Of a DNA stretch of 64,000 nucleotides, positions 36,483 to 47,429 are shown in pieces (position 1 is the stretch's first letter; the number at the start of each line of letters is the position of its first letter). Source of the stretch: Aaosphaeria pasadenensis. Lineage: Eukaryota > Ascomycota > Dothideomycetes > Pleosporales. The stretch is taken from assembly GCA_022813625.1 (NCBI GenBank), contig JAKLMB010000014.1:700845-764844 (forward strand). Direction: 5' to 3'. The notes beneath the pieces were generated by a model, which had not been told where the DNA came from, ran no database searches, and saw nothing but the letters and a program-made list of their open reading frames with translations. The translations under genes were made by a program, and so were the position numbers.

Positions 36483-37427
36483 ATGCGAATATTCTCGGGC
36501 TATGCACCCGTGAGTAGCGACGATGACCCAAACGCACCAGAGAAGGGAATAGACTGGAATTCAAGCTCTGAAATTATACCCTCAAATACAAGAAGTTTCA
36601 TCGCCTATTTGACGATTCTTGTAATTTCCCTCTCTGCCAACGTTCTTCTCTTACTTCATCGCGTCCCTTCGAATGGAACCGAGGATACCGGCCGAACCAA
36701 GTACAGTAAGTATGACAGCCAAAAAGGTTGCTCTTTACTGATGACAGTCAAGGCGGTCTCACATTTGACACTTACCTACCATATCGGACACAGTCAGAGT
36801 ACTGGGATCGGAAATCATCTAACCTGACTTCCGCGAACGCGGCCTGGGATTCAATTGATACTGATCCAATGGCAATATCTCTTCATGACAATTTCGCAAA
36901 GCAAGTCGGGTTGGGTCCTTCTACTCGATTCCCATGGGACACAGAACGAAGCATTTACTATCTGAAAGGCTTTCATGATCTTCATTGCCTAGTAGGTTTA
37001 TTTCCACCCAAGTTGGCTTTGAGGAAATACTTAGTCCCTCTTGCAGAAACTCGTTCGCAAAGCCCTAGTGACAAGGGAATATGGCAACAACAGTACGATT
37101 ACTCTCAGCCATCTCCTTCATTGTCTCGATGGTTTGCGCCAGGATGTTATCTGCACAGCGGACGACACCCCAATGCCGGCTTTGATAGCCCACCATGTTG
37201 GTGACGGCCAGCTTCGTCGTTGTCGCGACTGGAACAAGATGACCGCATGGGCAACTCGCCCGGACCAACATGCTTGCTACAAGTTCGATGATTATCGTGA
37301 TGCAACGAATACACTGGAGCTGTTCGCATTTTGTCCGAAAGATTCGCCGTACCGGCCAATCATGGAAGCCTATTTTGAGTATCATGGTCACAAGGATCCG
37401 TATGAGGATCGCTCGGAACAAGTTTGA
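36483..37427 (+). CDS. DUF3328 (UstYa-like) oxidase
   Basis: Exons 36483-36705, 36753-36991 and 37047-37427 give 280 residues; introns are 47 and 55 bases. The first intron could instead run from 36701 to 36747 with the same length and frame; I prefer the GTAAGT donor because it yields TKYSGLTFDT, typical of the family. A short cytosolic N-terminus precedes one membrane helix at about residues 38-59. The two hallmark HxxHC motifs are both present, HDLHC at 149-153 and HLLHC at 176-180. UstYa-type proteins are copper-dependent oxidases that cyclise or modify peptide cores in dikaritin-type RiPP pathways such as ustiloxin; others act in unrelated pathways. It is followed 0.9 kb downstream by a small secreted repeat peptide. 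Confidence 0.9.
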
Positions 37428-38351
37428 TGACTTTCTTACAATTTTCCTGGTTGTTACGCTGCATCGTCAGATAGCCATCCTATGTCACACTGAGACGTGG
37501 ATAGCTGAAAATCCACTTGCACTGGAGTACGTACAGCCTGCTTCACGAAGTTCACGTGACTAGAACTACAGAAGATAATCTTGCTCTTCTCCGTATGCTA
37601 CAACTGGTTCCGTACAACAGAACTCCACATGTTCGAAAATGAAGAGAATGTACTCCGTAGCAAGCGTTGAGCATCCTTTCCGAACCATGCCGGTAACCTG
37701 GTTGGGAATGCCAGCAGATGGGCACTCTATCACGAATTAGCTGCGATGTCTAAATAGTAGCTCCAATGTTAATCGCACAGCTTAAGAAGATAGCAATGAT
37801 CCGGTATCGTTCGCTGGCCTTGGTCGGCCACGTGAGAGCATCAAATCAGCCAGTGTTCGTATCCGCAGAATAAATATTCGCATTGAGAAATGATACCCTG
37901 GTTCCTCTTGATGATCGGCATATCCCTCAGCCGAAAGGTGTTGCTGAGTTACTGGTATGTCGCATCCCGCAAATTCTCGCGTACACCGCCTCTTTGAGCA
38001 ATCGCTGCCCTTGCATTGAATCTCGAAGCGCAGTGGCCGTGACACCAGCGAACAGGAAGCGGCCTGCGCTGAAACAATGGACATCCTGACTATGTGCAAT
38101 CAACTTCAGCACTCAGACTCGAAAGACGGAACGGAAACGCCTCCATGATGTTTCCGAATTATCATGGGAACGTCACATCGCAGATTGGGGGCCTTGTGTA
38201 TGGTAGTAGTCCTTCCTTTAAATCGATGGGACCTCGCCTCCAGATCCATCCCATCGGCCCAAGAAACTAAGAATCCTACAAAGTACGTCCATAAAATCGA
38301 AAATACTTTGATATCTGCTGACGGATGGAACGTGGTAGATACACCAACGCC
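37428..38351. other. Intergenic region between UstYa-like and peptide-precursor genes
   Basis: About 0.9 kb with no supported gene. No second DUF3328 motif (HxxHC) was found on either strand. The last 150 bases form the promoter of the repeat-peptide gene. Confidence 0.5.
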
Positions 38352-38700
38352 ATGCCTGCAAAGACTCTCGTCGTTACCCTCCTAGCTCTATTTGCGAGCA
38401 CCCTAGCCGCGCCTATCGACACGCGGGGGGTACCTTCTATCGTCGACGTCGCCATTGACCCCGATATCGTCACTGGCAGGTCTGTACCAGACTTTACTTT
38501 GGAATCAGTAGCGCCGGAATCCGTCGACCGTAGGGCTGCTCCAGTAGTCGCTGAGCGCATCAATAACCCGAACCATGTAACTGGAAGAACCGTAAGTCAT
38601 TGCAATGTTCAAGGAATGATGAGACACTTTCTAATATCGACAGATTCCTGATCTCACCGATCTTCTCAAGGGACTGAATCCACCGGAAAGGATCTTTTAG
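38352..38700 (+). CDS. Secreted 18-residue-repeat peptide precursor
   Basis: Exons 38352-38591 and 38644-38700 give 98 residues; the 52-base intron is GT-AG with a strong GTAAGT donor. Residues 1-20 (MPAKTLVVTLLALFASTLAA) are a signal peptide. The rest is four phased 18-residue units: Arg at 25, 43, 61 and 79; Pro at 28, 46, 64 and 82; Pro at 37, 55 and 73; Val at 40, 58 and 76. Units end in TGR (41-43), DRR (59-61) and TGR (77-79); only DRR is a classical dibasic Kex2 site. No cysteine or tyrosine occurs. This organisation resembles Kex2-processed repeat proteins and fungal RiPP precursors. An ATG at 38325 in the same frame would spoil the signal peptide. Product and processing are unknown. 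Confidence 0.7.
38352..38700 (+). repeat. Four phased 18-residue (54-base) coding repeats
   Basis: Within the precursor the repeats start after Arg25, Arg43, Arg61 and Arg79, corresponding to a 54-base coding period from about 38427. The intron falls near the start of the fourth unit. The repeats are diverged in sequence but exactly phased, which points to old duplication with constraint on spacing. Confidence 0.65.
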
Positions 38701-39637
38701 ATTCATTTCAGAGCTCTGTTTACAGAGCGGATTCTTAGGAGCTAGCTTAACGGACTGAAGTCAATTTTGGCTAACGGTCGTTTCTTGGTGTCATTATTTC
38801 AGGAAGTCGGTCGCCATAGAACGTTAAGCCACTGCTTATCGGAGAATATCAATTGTTTGAATTGACACTTTACGTCTTCTCTCCTCTGCTTTGCCTGAGA
38901 AAATCATGGTGTGTTACACGAACAGTCTCGACCCGCGGGTAGCAAGCCAGTGACTGTCAGATGACTACTCGACTGACCGCAGGCCCGAAATCAATCGTAA
39001 ATGTTAGAGCCTGCATTGGCAAATGTTTCACGACTTCAGCAAAATTCCGTATCCAATCTCCCCAGAATTCTCTCAACATCTGTCGTGACACAGTGCGCCA
39101 GCCATTCGTCACACCTTGCAGATCGGCCGGCCCAAAGCAGGCCTCCGACCGATGTACCACTTTAATTGGTGAGCGCTTGAAGCGAGGAGTGTGTCTCAGC
39201 TGAGGTAGTTCTGTTGAAGGATAGCTCACATTTATCTTCTGTACAGGGCATTTACTCGTTCGGGCGTTTGAATTACACAGCAAAGTTCCTCGGCTCCAGC
39301 GACCCGACTGCTCCAGTTGTACCAAGTAGGTCAACAAGAACCCCTCTCCTATCGATCCTTGCATACCTTCGTCTGACCGTGTACTGCACAACCATCCATC
39401 TCCCCTCTCACAATGTGCTTCGAAATCCAAGTCATAGCATAACAGCGATACGCGCAGACAAAGAACACAGGGTTGCCCTTCGGTCTCGAGCACCTTCGAA
39501 TATTTCTTTTCTTCACTATGCGCCGCGCGCGGGCTCAAGGGATCAAAGTTGGGCATCTCCACTCGTTGTTTCTTTTTGCCTCGGCATTGACCATCTGAAC
39601 AGGTACTTTTTCTACTCTACAATGAGCGGTGGGTGCA
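38701..39637. other. Intergenic region with an unexplained minus-strand open frame
   Basis: A minus-strand frame at 38957-39562 runs 201 codons but starts without a clear ATG context and matches no family I know. The region otherwise serves as downstream sequence of the peptide gene and promoter of the rhodopsin-like gene. Confidence 0.4.
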
Positions 39638-41187
39638 ATGTGTGCCCTTCCTATTCACGCGCTAGTAGCACGTCAACCAGGCTCCGAGCAAGATTTGGGG
39701 CCGTTTCTCAATGTCGTCACTTGGGTCCTTCTCATCACATCTGCGCTAGCAGTCTTGACACGATTGATCACGAAGAGGGCGCTGAGAAGGCGAATGGATA
39801 TCGATGATGCCTTCGTTGTGGCAGCACTGGTGAGTACCGTTCCATTCCCAAGGGTCTGTTCGTTAGGGACTATTCGCTCACACATCTCTTCATAGTTAAC
39901 AAGCATTGGCTCCGGTATTGCAGTTAGCGTTCAGGTGTCGAACGGGCTTGGTAGGACCATCTCGTCACTACAGGCCAGCCAAGTCGGAACCTACGAAAAG
40001 GTATATTGTCGTCGTGCAGTCTCTTCTCCGGCCCGGCTCTCCACTTCATTCGCGAGTTCGACACTATGAATTTTTGCTGAGGATGCTGGGTGAATGCAGG
40101 CCGAATATGCAAACCGACTTCTATACATCGCCACCTTGGCGTTCGCGAAGCTATCGATCATCTCGCTTCTGATGATCCTCACTGCCGCCGACTTGCACCG
40201 TAGGTTTTGCTATAGCATGACGGCTATCATAGCGCTTTGGGGCGTCGTCTCTGTTTTTGTCGGCGCTTTTCAATGCGGCATAGATGAGCCGTGGCGTTTT
40301 ATCGGCCCAGGAAGCACTTGCTCCAACATGGTATGCTTCAGGAGACCTGGAATAGATCCTCAATCAAGACTGCCACGCTAACGTGCTATGAAAGCCCTCA
40401 TTCTGGCGAGCCATGGGCGCCATTAACATGCTTACCGACCTGGCGCTCATCTTCTTCCCCGTTCATGTTATCGCTACACTGCAGATGAGCGCAGTCCAAA
40501 AGCTCACCATCCTCATATTCTTCGGCGCCCGATCTTTGTAAGTATGACCATATCTTTCGAACGCTTCACTAACACCTCAGCAGAGATGTGATCGCGACGG
40601 GCGTTCAGCTTGCGTATACTTCCGCCTTCTCCTCTCCGGACCCGACTCGCGATTTATGGAAGTGGACGCTCACCACCCAGATCATCGAATGCATTACAAT
40701 ACTCACATCTTGCGTTCCTTATCTTCGACCTCTTCTCGAGTCACTACCTTCTGGTCTATACGGTGCTGATGAGATACGACGCCGTGGTACCCCATCGGAA
40801 CTGGGCTATTCTCGCAGCAAGAGCGTATCATATAAACTAAGCACACAAAATTCAACTACAGACGAAACAACCAAAGGGAGTAGAATCCGCAAGAGTCAGG
40901 GAGAAAGTGGCATCAAACGTTTCATGCCAATGCTTTCCGGCGGCGCCACGTCGCACTCGAATTCAGCCTCTGGGTTACCGGGAGGTCCACGCCGAACGGA
41001 TGGCGAGACGGACGTCGAAATATCTGGCCCTGGGGCCGGGGACGACAAGAGATGGGAGACTGACAGTACGGGGAGCCAAGCCAAAATCGTTAAAACGACT
41101 GTCGTTAGTGCTGCGTGGGAGGAGGCAGAGAGACACAGCAGAGAAGCATCATGCGATGAGATAGTGATATCACGAGATGTACGATGA
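39638..41187 (+). CDS. Rhodopsin-domain integral membrane protein (Pth11-like group)
   Basis: Exons 39638-39829, 39896-40000, 40100-40330, 40395-40537 and 40584-41187 give 424 residues; introns are 66, 99, 64 and 46 bases. About seven membrane segments are visible, starting with FLNVVTWVLLITSALAVLTRL. The fungal rhodopsin-domain pattern (PF20684 type) is seen in RRRMDIDDAFVVAAL, YEKAEYANRLLYIATLAFAKLSIISL and INMLTDLALIFFPVHVI. The last 170 residues form a Ser/Thr/Gly-rich cytosolic tail. Family members include Pth11-related receptors without a CFEM domain; most are of unknown function. The start at 39638 is the first in-frame ATG; an upstream exon cannot be excluded. Confidence 0.85.
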
Positions 41188-41342
41188 TATGGGTAATGAT
41201 AGTAAACATTCGGGCGGGATATCTATTTCTTGTTTCGGCGTTTTGAGGAAGGATGGAAGGGGGCGTTGTGCTCGAATACCCACCACAGACTCTCTACTAT
41301 CAACACCCGTCATATACGGTCATCGAACTCTCGTATTGTGCG

Positions 41343-42545
41343 CTATTTCAGTAAACCAGTGTTGCTCCAATTCTCAAAATGAAAGTCGCACGTCGAGTTG
41401 TAGAAACAGTCCAGACCAGTCTTGCTGATTCTTCCGCGATAGTTCTTAAACCATATGTCTGTGAACTCAGCGTGTAGACGCTCCATCGCGCCACCTGGAC
41501 GTGTGGAACATATATCGCTGAGACTCCTCCCGTTCGAAATCAGGTAGCAGAGGTCAATCGTCAACGGAGGGTACTTTGACCTAATATCAACTCCGTCGTA
41601 GGTAAGATTGTGTACCTTAGCATAATCAAAGCCGGCGAGGTTCTTGAAGCCGCCGTTAGACACTGCATCGGAGGTCAGGTTCGATATCCTGATATCCCTT
41701 GCCCACTGATCATCTGCAGGTGGGTAATTGTAGAACCCAACGCTACCAAACTGGATCTGTACCCCATCACTAGTGTTACAATAAATGTTCCTGATATCGA
41801 TATCACTGGTGCTATAGTCGATGCCGACACAAACACCAACTTTGTCATCCACGGGACCTCCCCATCGGCTTGCGTTCATGTTGACGTTCACTGTGTCCAC
41901 CACAATGGCTGAGCTATTGCGAAACTGGAACGCAATCGACTCTGCCTTCGTCCAAATAGCCTGCCACCACTGGTTTTCCACGACGACGTTCAAGTTGGAA
42001 AACTTGATCTGTGAGCTTTGGCCATCGACACGGAAGAACTGCTTTGGCGCATTCCTGACCGTGATGCCATCAACCAGGATATCGGAAGATCCGATTATTG
42101 GCAGAAGCACTGGTTGATTGTCATACTGCAGGCCAACCCGGTATCGTTGGAAGAACTGCTTGGAATTGCCATCAACAACTCCACTGCCTGTTAGGCTGCG
42201 CAACTTGGCACCTTTCACTCCATGCATCGAAATTATTGCTGATTTGTTCTCCCATAAGGTCCAGTCCATATACAGAAGGAGGCGGCCTTCGAGCTGCACA
42301 TCGCAGTTCCGGCATGGCGAGAAATCAATAGTCGAATGGATGCTGTATATCTGGTCCTGTGGTAGAACGATGATTCCCGCGTTACCGCACTCTTTGATAG
42401 CATTATTGATTGCCGGGGCGTCGTCAATCGCTTCATATCCTCCCGCCTCCACGATGCAGGGCGCTTTCTTTATCGGGTGAAGTGAAATCGCGCCGCAGAT
42501 CTGTAGGCACCCAAGAAAGAATAGAGTTTTCATGTTGAGGAACAT
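41343..42545 (-). CDS. Secreted GH28-fold protein with atypical active site
   Basis: A single frame of 400 residues. ATG 42545 or, better, the Met four codons later begins a signal peptide (MKTLFFLGCLQICGAIS). The rest is a right-handed beta-helix of GH28 type: an N-terminal GGYEAIDDAPAINNAIKECG, LTGSGVVDGN, and INYC-type turns ending in a cysteine-rich C-terminus. GH28 enzymes are polygalacturonases and rhamnogalacturonases. Here the DD pair is kept at 233-234, but the NTD motif is replaced (around 199-204) and the catalytic GHG reads SDG at 259-261. It may therefore be a divergent exo-acting enzyme or an inactive sugar-binding relative. Many N-glycosylation sequons support secretion. Confidence 0.83.
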   Translation of the reverse strand: MFLNMKTLFFLGCLQICGAISLHPIKKAPCIVEAGGYEAIDDAPAINNAIKECGNAGIIVLPQDQIYSIHSTIDFSPCRNCDVQLEGRLLLYMDWTLWENKSAIISMHGVKGAKLRSLTGSGVVDGNSKQFFQRYRVGLQYDNQPVLLPIIGSSDILVDGITVRNAPKQFFRVDGQSSQIKFSNLNVVVENQWWQAIWTKAESIAFQFRNSSAIVVDTVNVNMNASRWGGPVDDKVGVCVGIDYSTSDIDIRNIYCNTSDGVQIQFGSVGFYNYPPADDQWARDIRISNLTSDAVSNGGFKNLAGFDYAKVHNLTYDGVDIRSKYPPLTIDLCYLISNGRSLSDICSTRPGGAMERLHAEFTDIWFKNYRGRISKTGLDCFYNSTCDFHFENWSNTGLLK

Positions 42546-44393
42546 CTGAACCGAGATATTGGTTTTTCTTTTCTATTCCACTCCACACCGTGCAGAGGCA
42601 CTACGGAACTGTATACGATGGGCGCTTGAACGATTATATGGCAGTTTCGTTCGTACAATATCCACTACGCACGTAAGTGCCCAGAAACACACTCTACATA
42701 CATCCGACGACACGTTGAAATAGATTACCCTGGTGAATAGCCGAATGGGGGACATCAATTGCTTCGGACAATAGGTTTATGAGCTTAATAGAGTAAAGGC
42801 CTGGCGTAAAAATAACCAACGTTGCAATTCAACATAGTAAGGTCGCTTCTTGGTGTTGTTTTGAGCCTCCATGGAGGCCTAAACAGGTGGTCAATTGGTT
42901 TATCTCACCTGCCTAGGGTTAGGTGTGTATATTAAGGTCCCGCCCGGGTAAACTGCATGCATATCGTTATGGCCTGAGAAGCTAAACTTGCAGTCCAGGA
43001 CTAATTATAACGGCATCCGGAAATTCTCTACATGATATCTTTGCAGTCTCATGCTCATGGTATTGTTGGATTGGCAATTTATAGAGTTACATTTTCCCTA
43101 CTGCAGTTTTCATGACCAAAGATGGCAGGCAGGTCTATACTCTGATGAACGTCATTTGTTCGTGACACTATCTCTATAGCCCGTGGATGTCTTTTGAGAA
43201 GAGTGAATGTGTAAAATTCAACCCCTAATCATCTCCCCGATATGAAGCACACTGTAGACGTGTTAAAAAGTAAAGATAGAGGCCCGCAGAGCGACAGCAC
43301 AACTACATCCCATTCTCTATCCAGCATGAATGCCAAACCCCACGATTCCCATTTCACCGGCATGCGAGATGCCCGGAATCCGAGTAGCAGTCATTTCACG
43401 TGACTGACTCCACGTGGTTTCGAATTAGTCATCAACTGTACAACCTCAACGGGCCAGGTTCCAAAACGGTTTCTCCTCATTCCTCATTGCCAACCACCTT
43501 GGGCTCTTAGTCTCATACATTACTGTACAACCCGTCCTCCTGCGGGGCTGGCTTTGTCTTCTCATTGTGGTATTACAGGCTGGATAGCGGCAGCTGTCGC
43601 CGTGAGTTCACGGTCCACTCACCATGCCACATGTCCAACCCCCTGTCCTTGTGAAACGATATCGTCAAATTGTTCGACGCCGAGAGTGAGCGCTACCAAA
43701 GTCTTCCTGCGGCTAACGGTGTCGAAATCCCGAAACTGCCATGTCTTTGCACCTTTCCCAGTAAGAAGAGTTTGACAAGTGACGCGATTACCTATCATCT
43801 TTGCTCGGTATTGCTTACCCAGCTCCGTCTAACATGGCGGAAATTTTTCACTCTTGCGTCTTGGCCATGGTAACGAGGTACCTGCAAGGGATCCATGGAT
43901 TTCGAGTGATGCATGCCACCGCCATCTGCATCGGACTAGCCCAGGCGTACAACACAGGAGACGAACCAGGACGCGCCCTCGCAGAACTCCTTGAGACTGT
44001 GAACGGAGTACGATATGTCGAGCCCACTTCAAGACGACCTACCAAGCCTACACTTTCCTTAGCTGAGGACGGGTTTTGCCTCAACGCGCCATCCGTTCAC
44101 CCACTCCGAGAGTGCCGATCACAGCCGGTCATCGCCCCTATCTCAAAAAGACGTTGGCGGACGCACATGGCACACGTTACTCACAGAGGTGATAAATATC
44201 AAGATTGACTTGCATTGCATGCGTGCTGTACCACGGTTCCTCTTAATCCACGTATCTTCACGTCCTTTCCCTCCTGCTGTAACTCGTTGCAGCTCGTCCA
44301 GTGTCTAAAGAAGGAATCTCTGCAGCATCTGGTGCCCTTGAGACTGTCCGAGCTACGTATAATCTACTTCCATTTCATTCATTCTAGCCATCC
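42546..44393. other. Long divergent intergenic region
   Basis: About 1.85 kb between GH28-like and permease starts. A plus-strand frame of 135 codons at 43801-44208 overlaps opposite frames and matches no family; I do not annotate it. Nothing else was recognised. Confidence 0.45.
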
Positions 44394-46347
44394 ATGGAAA
44401 AGGCAGTCGAACTACGGACTCTAGATGATGAAGTCCTCCACAACCGGGGCAGGGGCTCCGTATTGGCGGAGAAGGTCGCTGGCGACTTCGACCGCGATCG
44501 ATATGAATTAGCCCGGGCAGGAAAGCAGCAGGTCTTGAAGGTTTGTGTTCGGCCATGATCCAATGATCGTGAAATTGATCTCCATCAGCGTCGCTTTGGG
44601 TTGGTGAGCATGACTGGGTTGTCGTGCGGTTTGATGTGCACATGGGAGAGTTTGCTTGTGTAAGAGCATCACACAACTGTCACTAATGTGATGGGAACTG
44701 AGCTAACGGACGACAGTGTGTTTGCGATAGGCTTCCAGAAGTGAGCACAGCTACAAACGCTTTCGCGGATTTCGCAGATCTAACTCGTCTAGTGGCGGTC
44801 CGGCTGGTTTAATATACGGCTTTCTACTTGTCTGGCTAGGAAATCTTTCAGTATTCATCGCCATCGGCGAGCTCTCCAGTGCTATCCCCACTGCCGGAGG
44901 GCAATATCATTGGGTATCATTGCTAGCACCGCGATCAAGCAAGAAATTCTTCAGTTACATGACCGGTATAGTCTACACTGTCTGTATGTTGCAGGTTGCC
45001 TATGACTAACTCAATAAGGATGGCTCACTGTCGTCGGTTGGATTGCTGCACTCACGGCAGTTTGCTTCTTCGTTGCGGACCTTACCATGAGTCTAGTGCA
45101 ACTGAACCACGGGGGCTTCGAAAAGTCCGGGTGGCAGGGGACGATGCTGATTTGGGCCGCCCTCGTGGTTTGCGTGATCATCAATATCTTTATTAGTGGA
45201 GCGCTGCCCACGATCGAGGTTGTTGTGCTTATCATCCATACCCTGGGATTCTTCGGCATTTTAGTGCCTATTGTGTACCTCACCCCTCAGCACAACTCCA
45301 TCAGGGATGTGTTTACGACATTCAACAATGGAGGCGGATGGAATAGCAAAACACTGGCATTTTTTGTTGGAATACAAGGCAATGCGCTGTGTTTTGTTGG
45401 GACAGATTCACCCGTACATGTGAGTGGTATCTCCCAGTGGGCGAAGATCAGTTGCTAACTCAGAAAGATGTCGGAGGAGGTCAAGAACTCCACTCGGGAC
45501 GTTCCACGCTCGATGGTGCTGAGTCTGCTCATTAACGGATGCCTTGCATTGGGCATGCTTTTTGCGGTCCTATTCAGCACACCTGATATTCCTGATTTGC
45601 TGGGCGAAGGGCATCTCATGATTCAGGTCTTTCATCACACGGTCGGGTCCAGGGCTGGAGCTACTATCATGACCAGTATCATCATAGTACTTGAGTTTTG
45701 CAGCGCCTTGGGATGTCTAGCCGCCGCGTCCCGAATGACGTGGTCGTTCGCGCGAGATAGAGGGCTCCCCTTCTCGCGCTATATCAGCATGGTATGTTCT
45801 CAGGCCGAACATGAGGAGTTTAGCTAATTGAATCCAGATCGACAAACGTACCACGATACCGGTGGTAGCCATTATCGTAGTCACCATTCTCTCAGCTACC
45901 CTATCACTCATCAACATCGGAAACAACACTGCTTTCAACGGCACAATCTCGCTCGTCTTGGAGGGCTTCTATATTTCCTATCTACTCGCACTCGGACTAC
46001 TTCTCTGGCGCCGAGTGCGCGGCGACATCCATTGCAGCCACTCCTCAACCCTCACCGCATTCAGCTCCGCCTCACCCTCGGAGACATTCGAGCACCACCT
46101 TTCCTGGGGTCCATGGCGTCTCAAGGGCCTCCTTGGAATCGCGAACAACGCCGTCGCGATCTGTTACCTACTGCTGCTGATATTCTTCAGTTTCTGGCCG
46201 AATGCAGTCGCGGTGACGCCACAGAACATGAACTGGGCGGTCGTGGTCACGGGATTCGTGGTGTTGTTCAGTATTGGATACTACCTGATCTGGGCTCGAA
46301 AGAGCTACACCGGACCGATCGTGGAGGTGGATCTCCACGAGTTGTGA
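44394..46347 (+). CDS. APC-family amino-acid/choline-type permease
   Basis: Seven exons, 44394-44540, 44589-44659, 44717-44740, 44793-44965, 45019-45419, 45468-45791 and 45838-46347, give 549 residues; introns are 46-57 bases. The third exon is only 24 bases and is required to restore the motif VVFAIGFQNGGPAGLIYG. Family landmarks are RRFGLVSMTGLS, GELSSAIPTAGGQYHWVSLLAP and SEEVKNSTRDVPRSMVLS, typical of fungal choline/GABA permeases (Hnm1/Uga4 group), with about 12 membrane segments. The substrate could be GABA, choline or a related amine. It should sit in the plasma membrane. Its promoter is the long region shared with the GH28-like gene. Confidence 0.92.
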
Positions 46348-46909
46348 GCCCCGTTCTGCAAGCGGATACAGAATCGGATTGGATTAAAGTATGTGGCATG
46401 TTTGGAAGCCGCAGCTGTACGCTAAGAGGTGGTGGAGGAAGAAGAGGTCCAAAGGATACACGCTCGTTACTTTTTTTCACACTCATTCCCAACGGCCGAT
46501 CACTTGCATTTTTTCTTTTTCTCTTTTCCTTCCTCCTTTGGATCGGGCAAAAACCTCATGTGGTAGAGGTAGACATTGTGGGCGGTACGATTGTTTTCCG
46601 GCGCTTAGCTAGCCTAGCAGTAACAGTACACAAATGCTATACGAGTACACCATTTATTTGTCCTTGGGGTGTTGCGAGACATAGTTTTACTTCTCTTCTC
46701 TATTCTCTCCTCTTTACCTTTACTCCTCCATCCCCGTCCCACGGGGCCCGTTTTATTCTCCTCGGCGGCGGTGGTGACGGAGCTGTCTTCCTCATCTCCG
46801 ACCATGCCACTGATCCACCCCCAGTTCCACTGTGAAGCAAACATAACCCCAAGCCGCCTTGGTCGAACAAGAGCCGCCCTCCACGAAATATCCCAGCAAT
46901 CTCCACAAG

Positions 46910-47250
46910 ATGTACGATCGTCGACCGCCACCACCCCCAAAAGGCGCAGGGTACGACGTGGGAGACAACGCACGATCTACCAAACCGAATGTGGATCGCA
47001 GCGCCACTTTGTGCCTCATCGCCATCAAGACGTGGCAATGGGGAAGAGGCCTGCAGTTTCGACTCGTTGATTGCTAGACGCTGTCACTTCGGGGGCTTTG
47101 GTAGGTTTTTGCGGAGTTCTACTGTTTGCGCTTTTTTGCTTTCTTGTGGCTTGTGGGGTGGCTGTTCGAAGTACAGGCTCATGCCTGCTTTTCTGTCTAC
47201 CCCGAAAACTTATGGAACAGTACAAGCGCACATCCGACGCCGGTACTTAG
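46910..47250 (+). pseudogene. Possible broken small membrane-protein gene
   Basis: A frame from ATG 46910 encodes a Pro-rich start (MYDRRPPPPPKGAGYDVGD) and reaches a stop at 47075-47077. In another frame, 47077-47250 encodes a strongly hydrophobic segment (ALVGFCGVLLFALFCFLVAC) and then a basic tail and stop. Together they look like one small membrane protein split by a frameshift or by an unrecognised short intron. No family is known to me. Adjacency to an AT-rich island fits decay. Confidence 0.25.
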
Positions 47251-47429
47251 ACTCGCACGCATGTATCAGCCGTCACTTAGATGCGTTGGCATAAGGCGTA
47301 ACGGGCGGAAGTATGTCCGACGATGTGGCTGGTCTCTTGGTGTACGTGGGTTCGTTCGGGACTTACGCTGCCGTGCTGGGGACCTGTGTCGATGTCGGCG
47401 GCTCTTCTAATTATGGGGGATGTTTGATA

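Noticed and set aside
38957..39562. 201-codon minus-strand open frame
   Set aside because: It has no recognisable domain, its composition is not protein-like and it covers the likely promoter of the rhodopsin-like gene. Kept only as a note in the intergenic entry.
43801..44208. 135-codon plus-strand frame upstream of the permease
   Set aside because: It overlaps two minus-strand frames of similar length, lacks any family pattern and has no good splice partners.
45828..46835. 335-codon plus-strand open frame
   Set aside because: It overlaps the last exon of the permease in another frame, with Arg/His/Ser-rich composition typical of a chance frame in GC-rich coding DNA.
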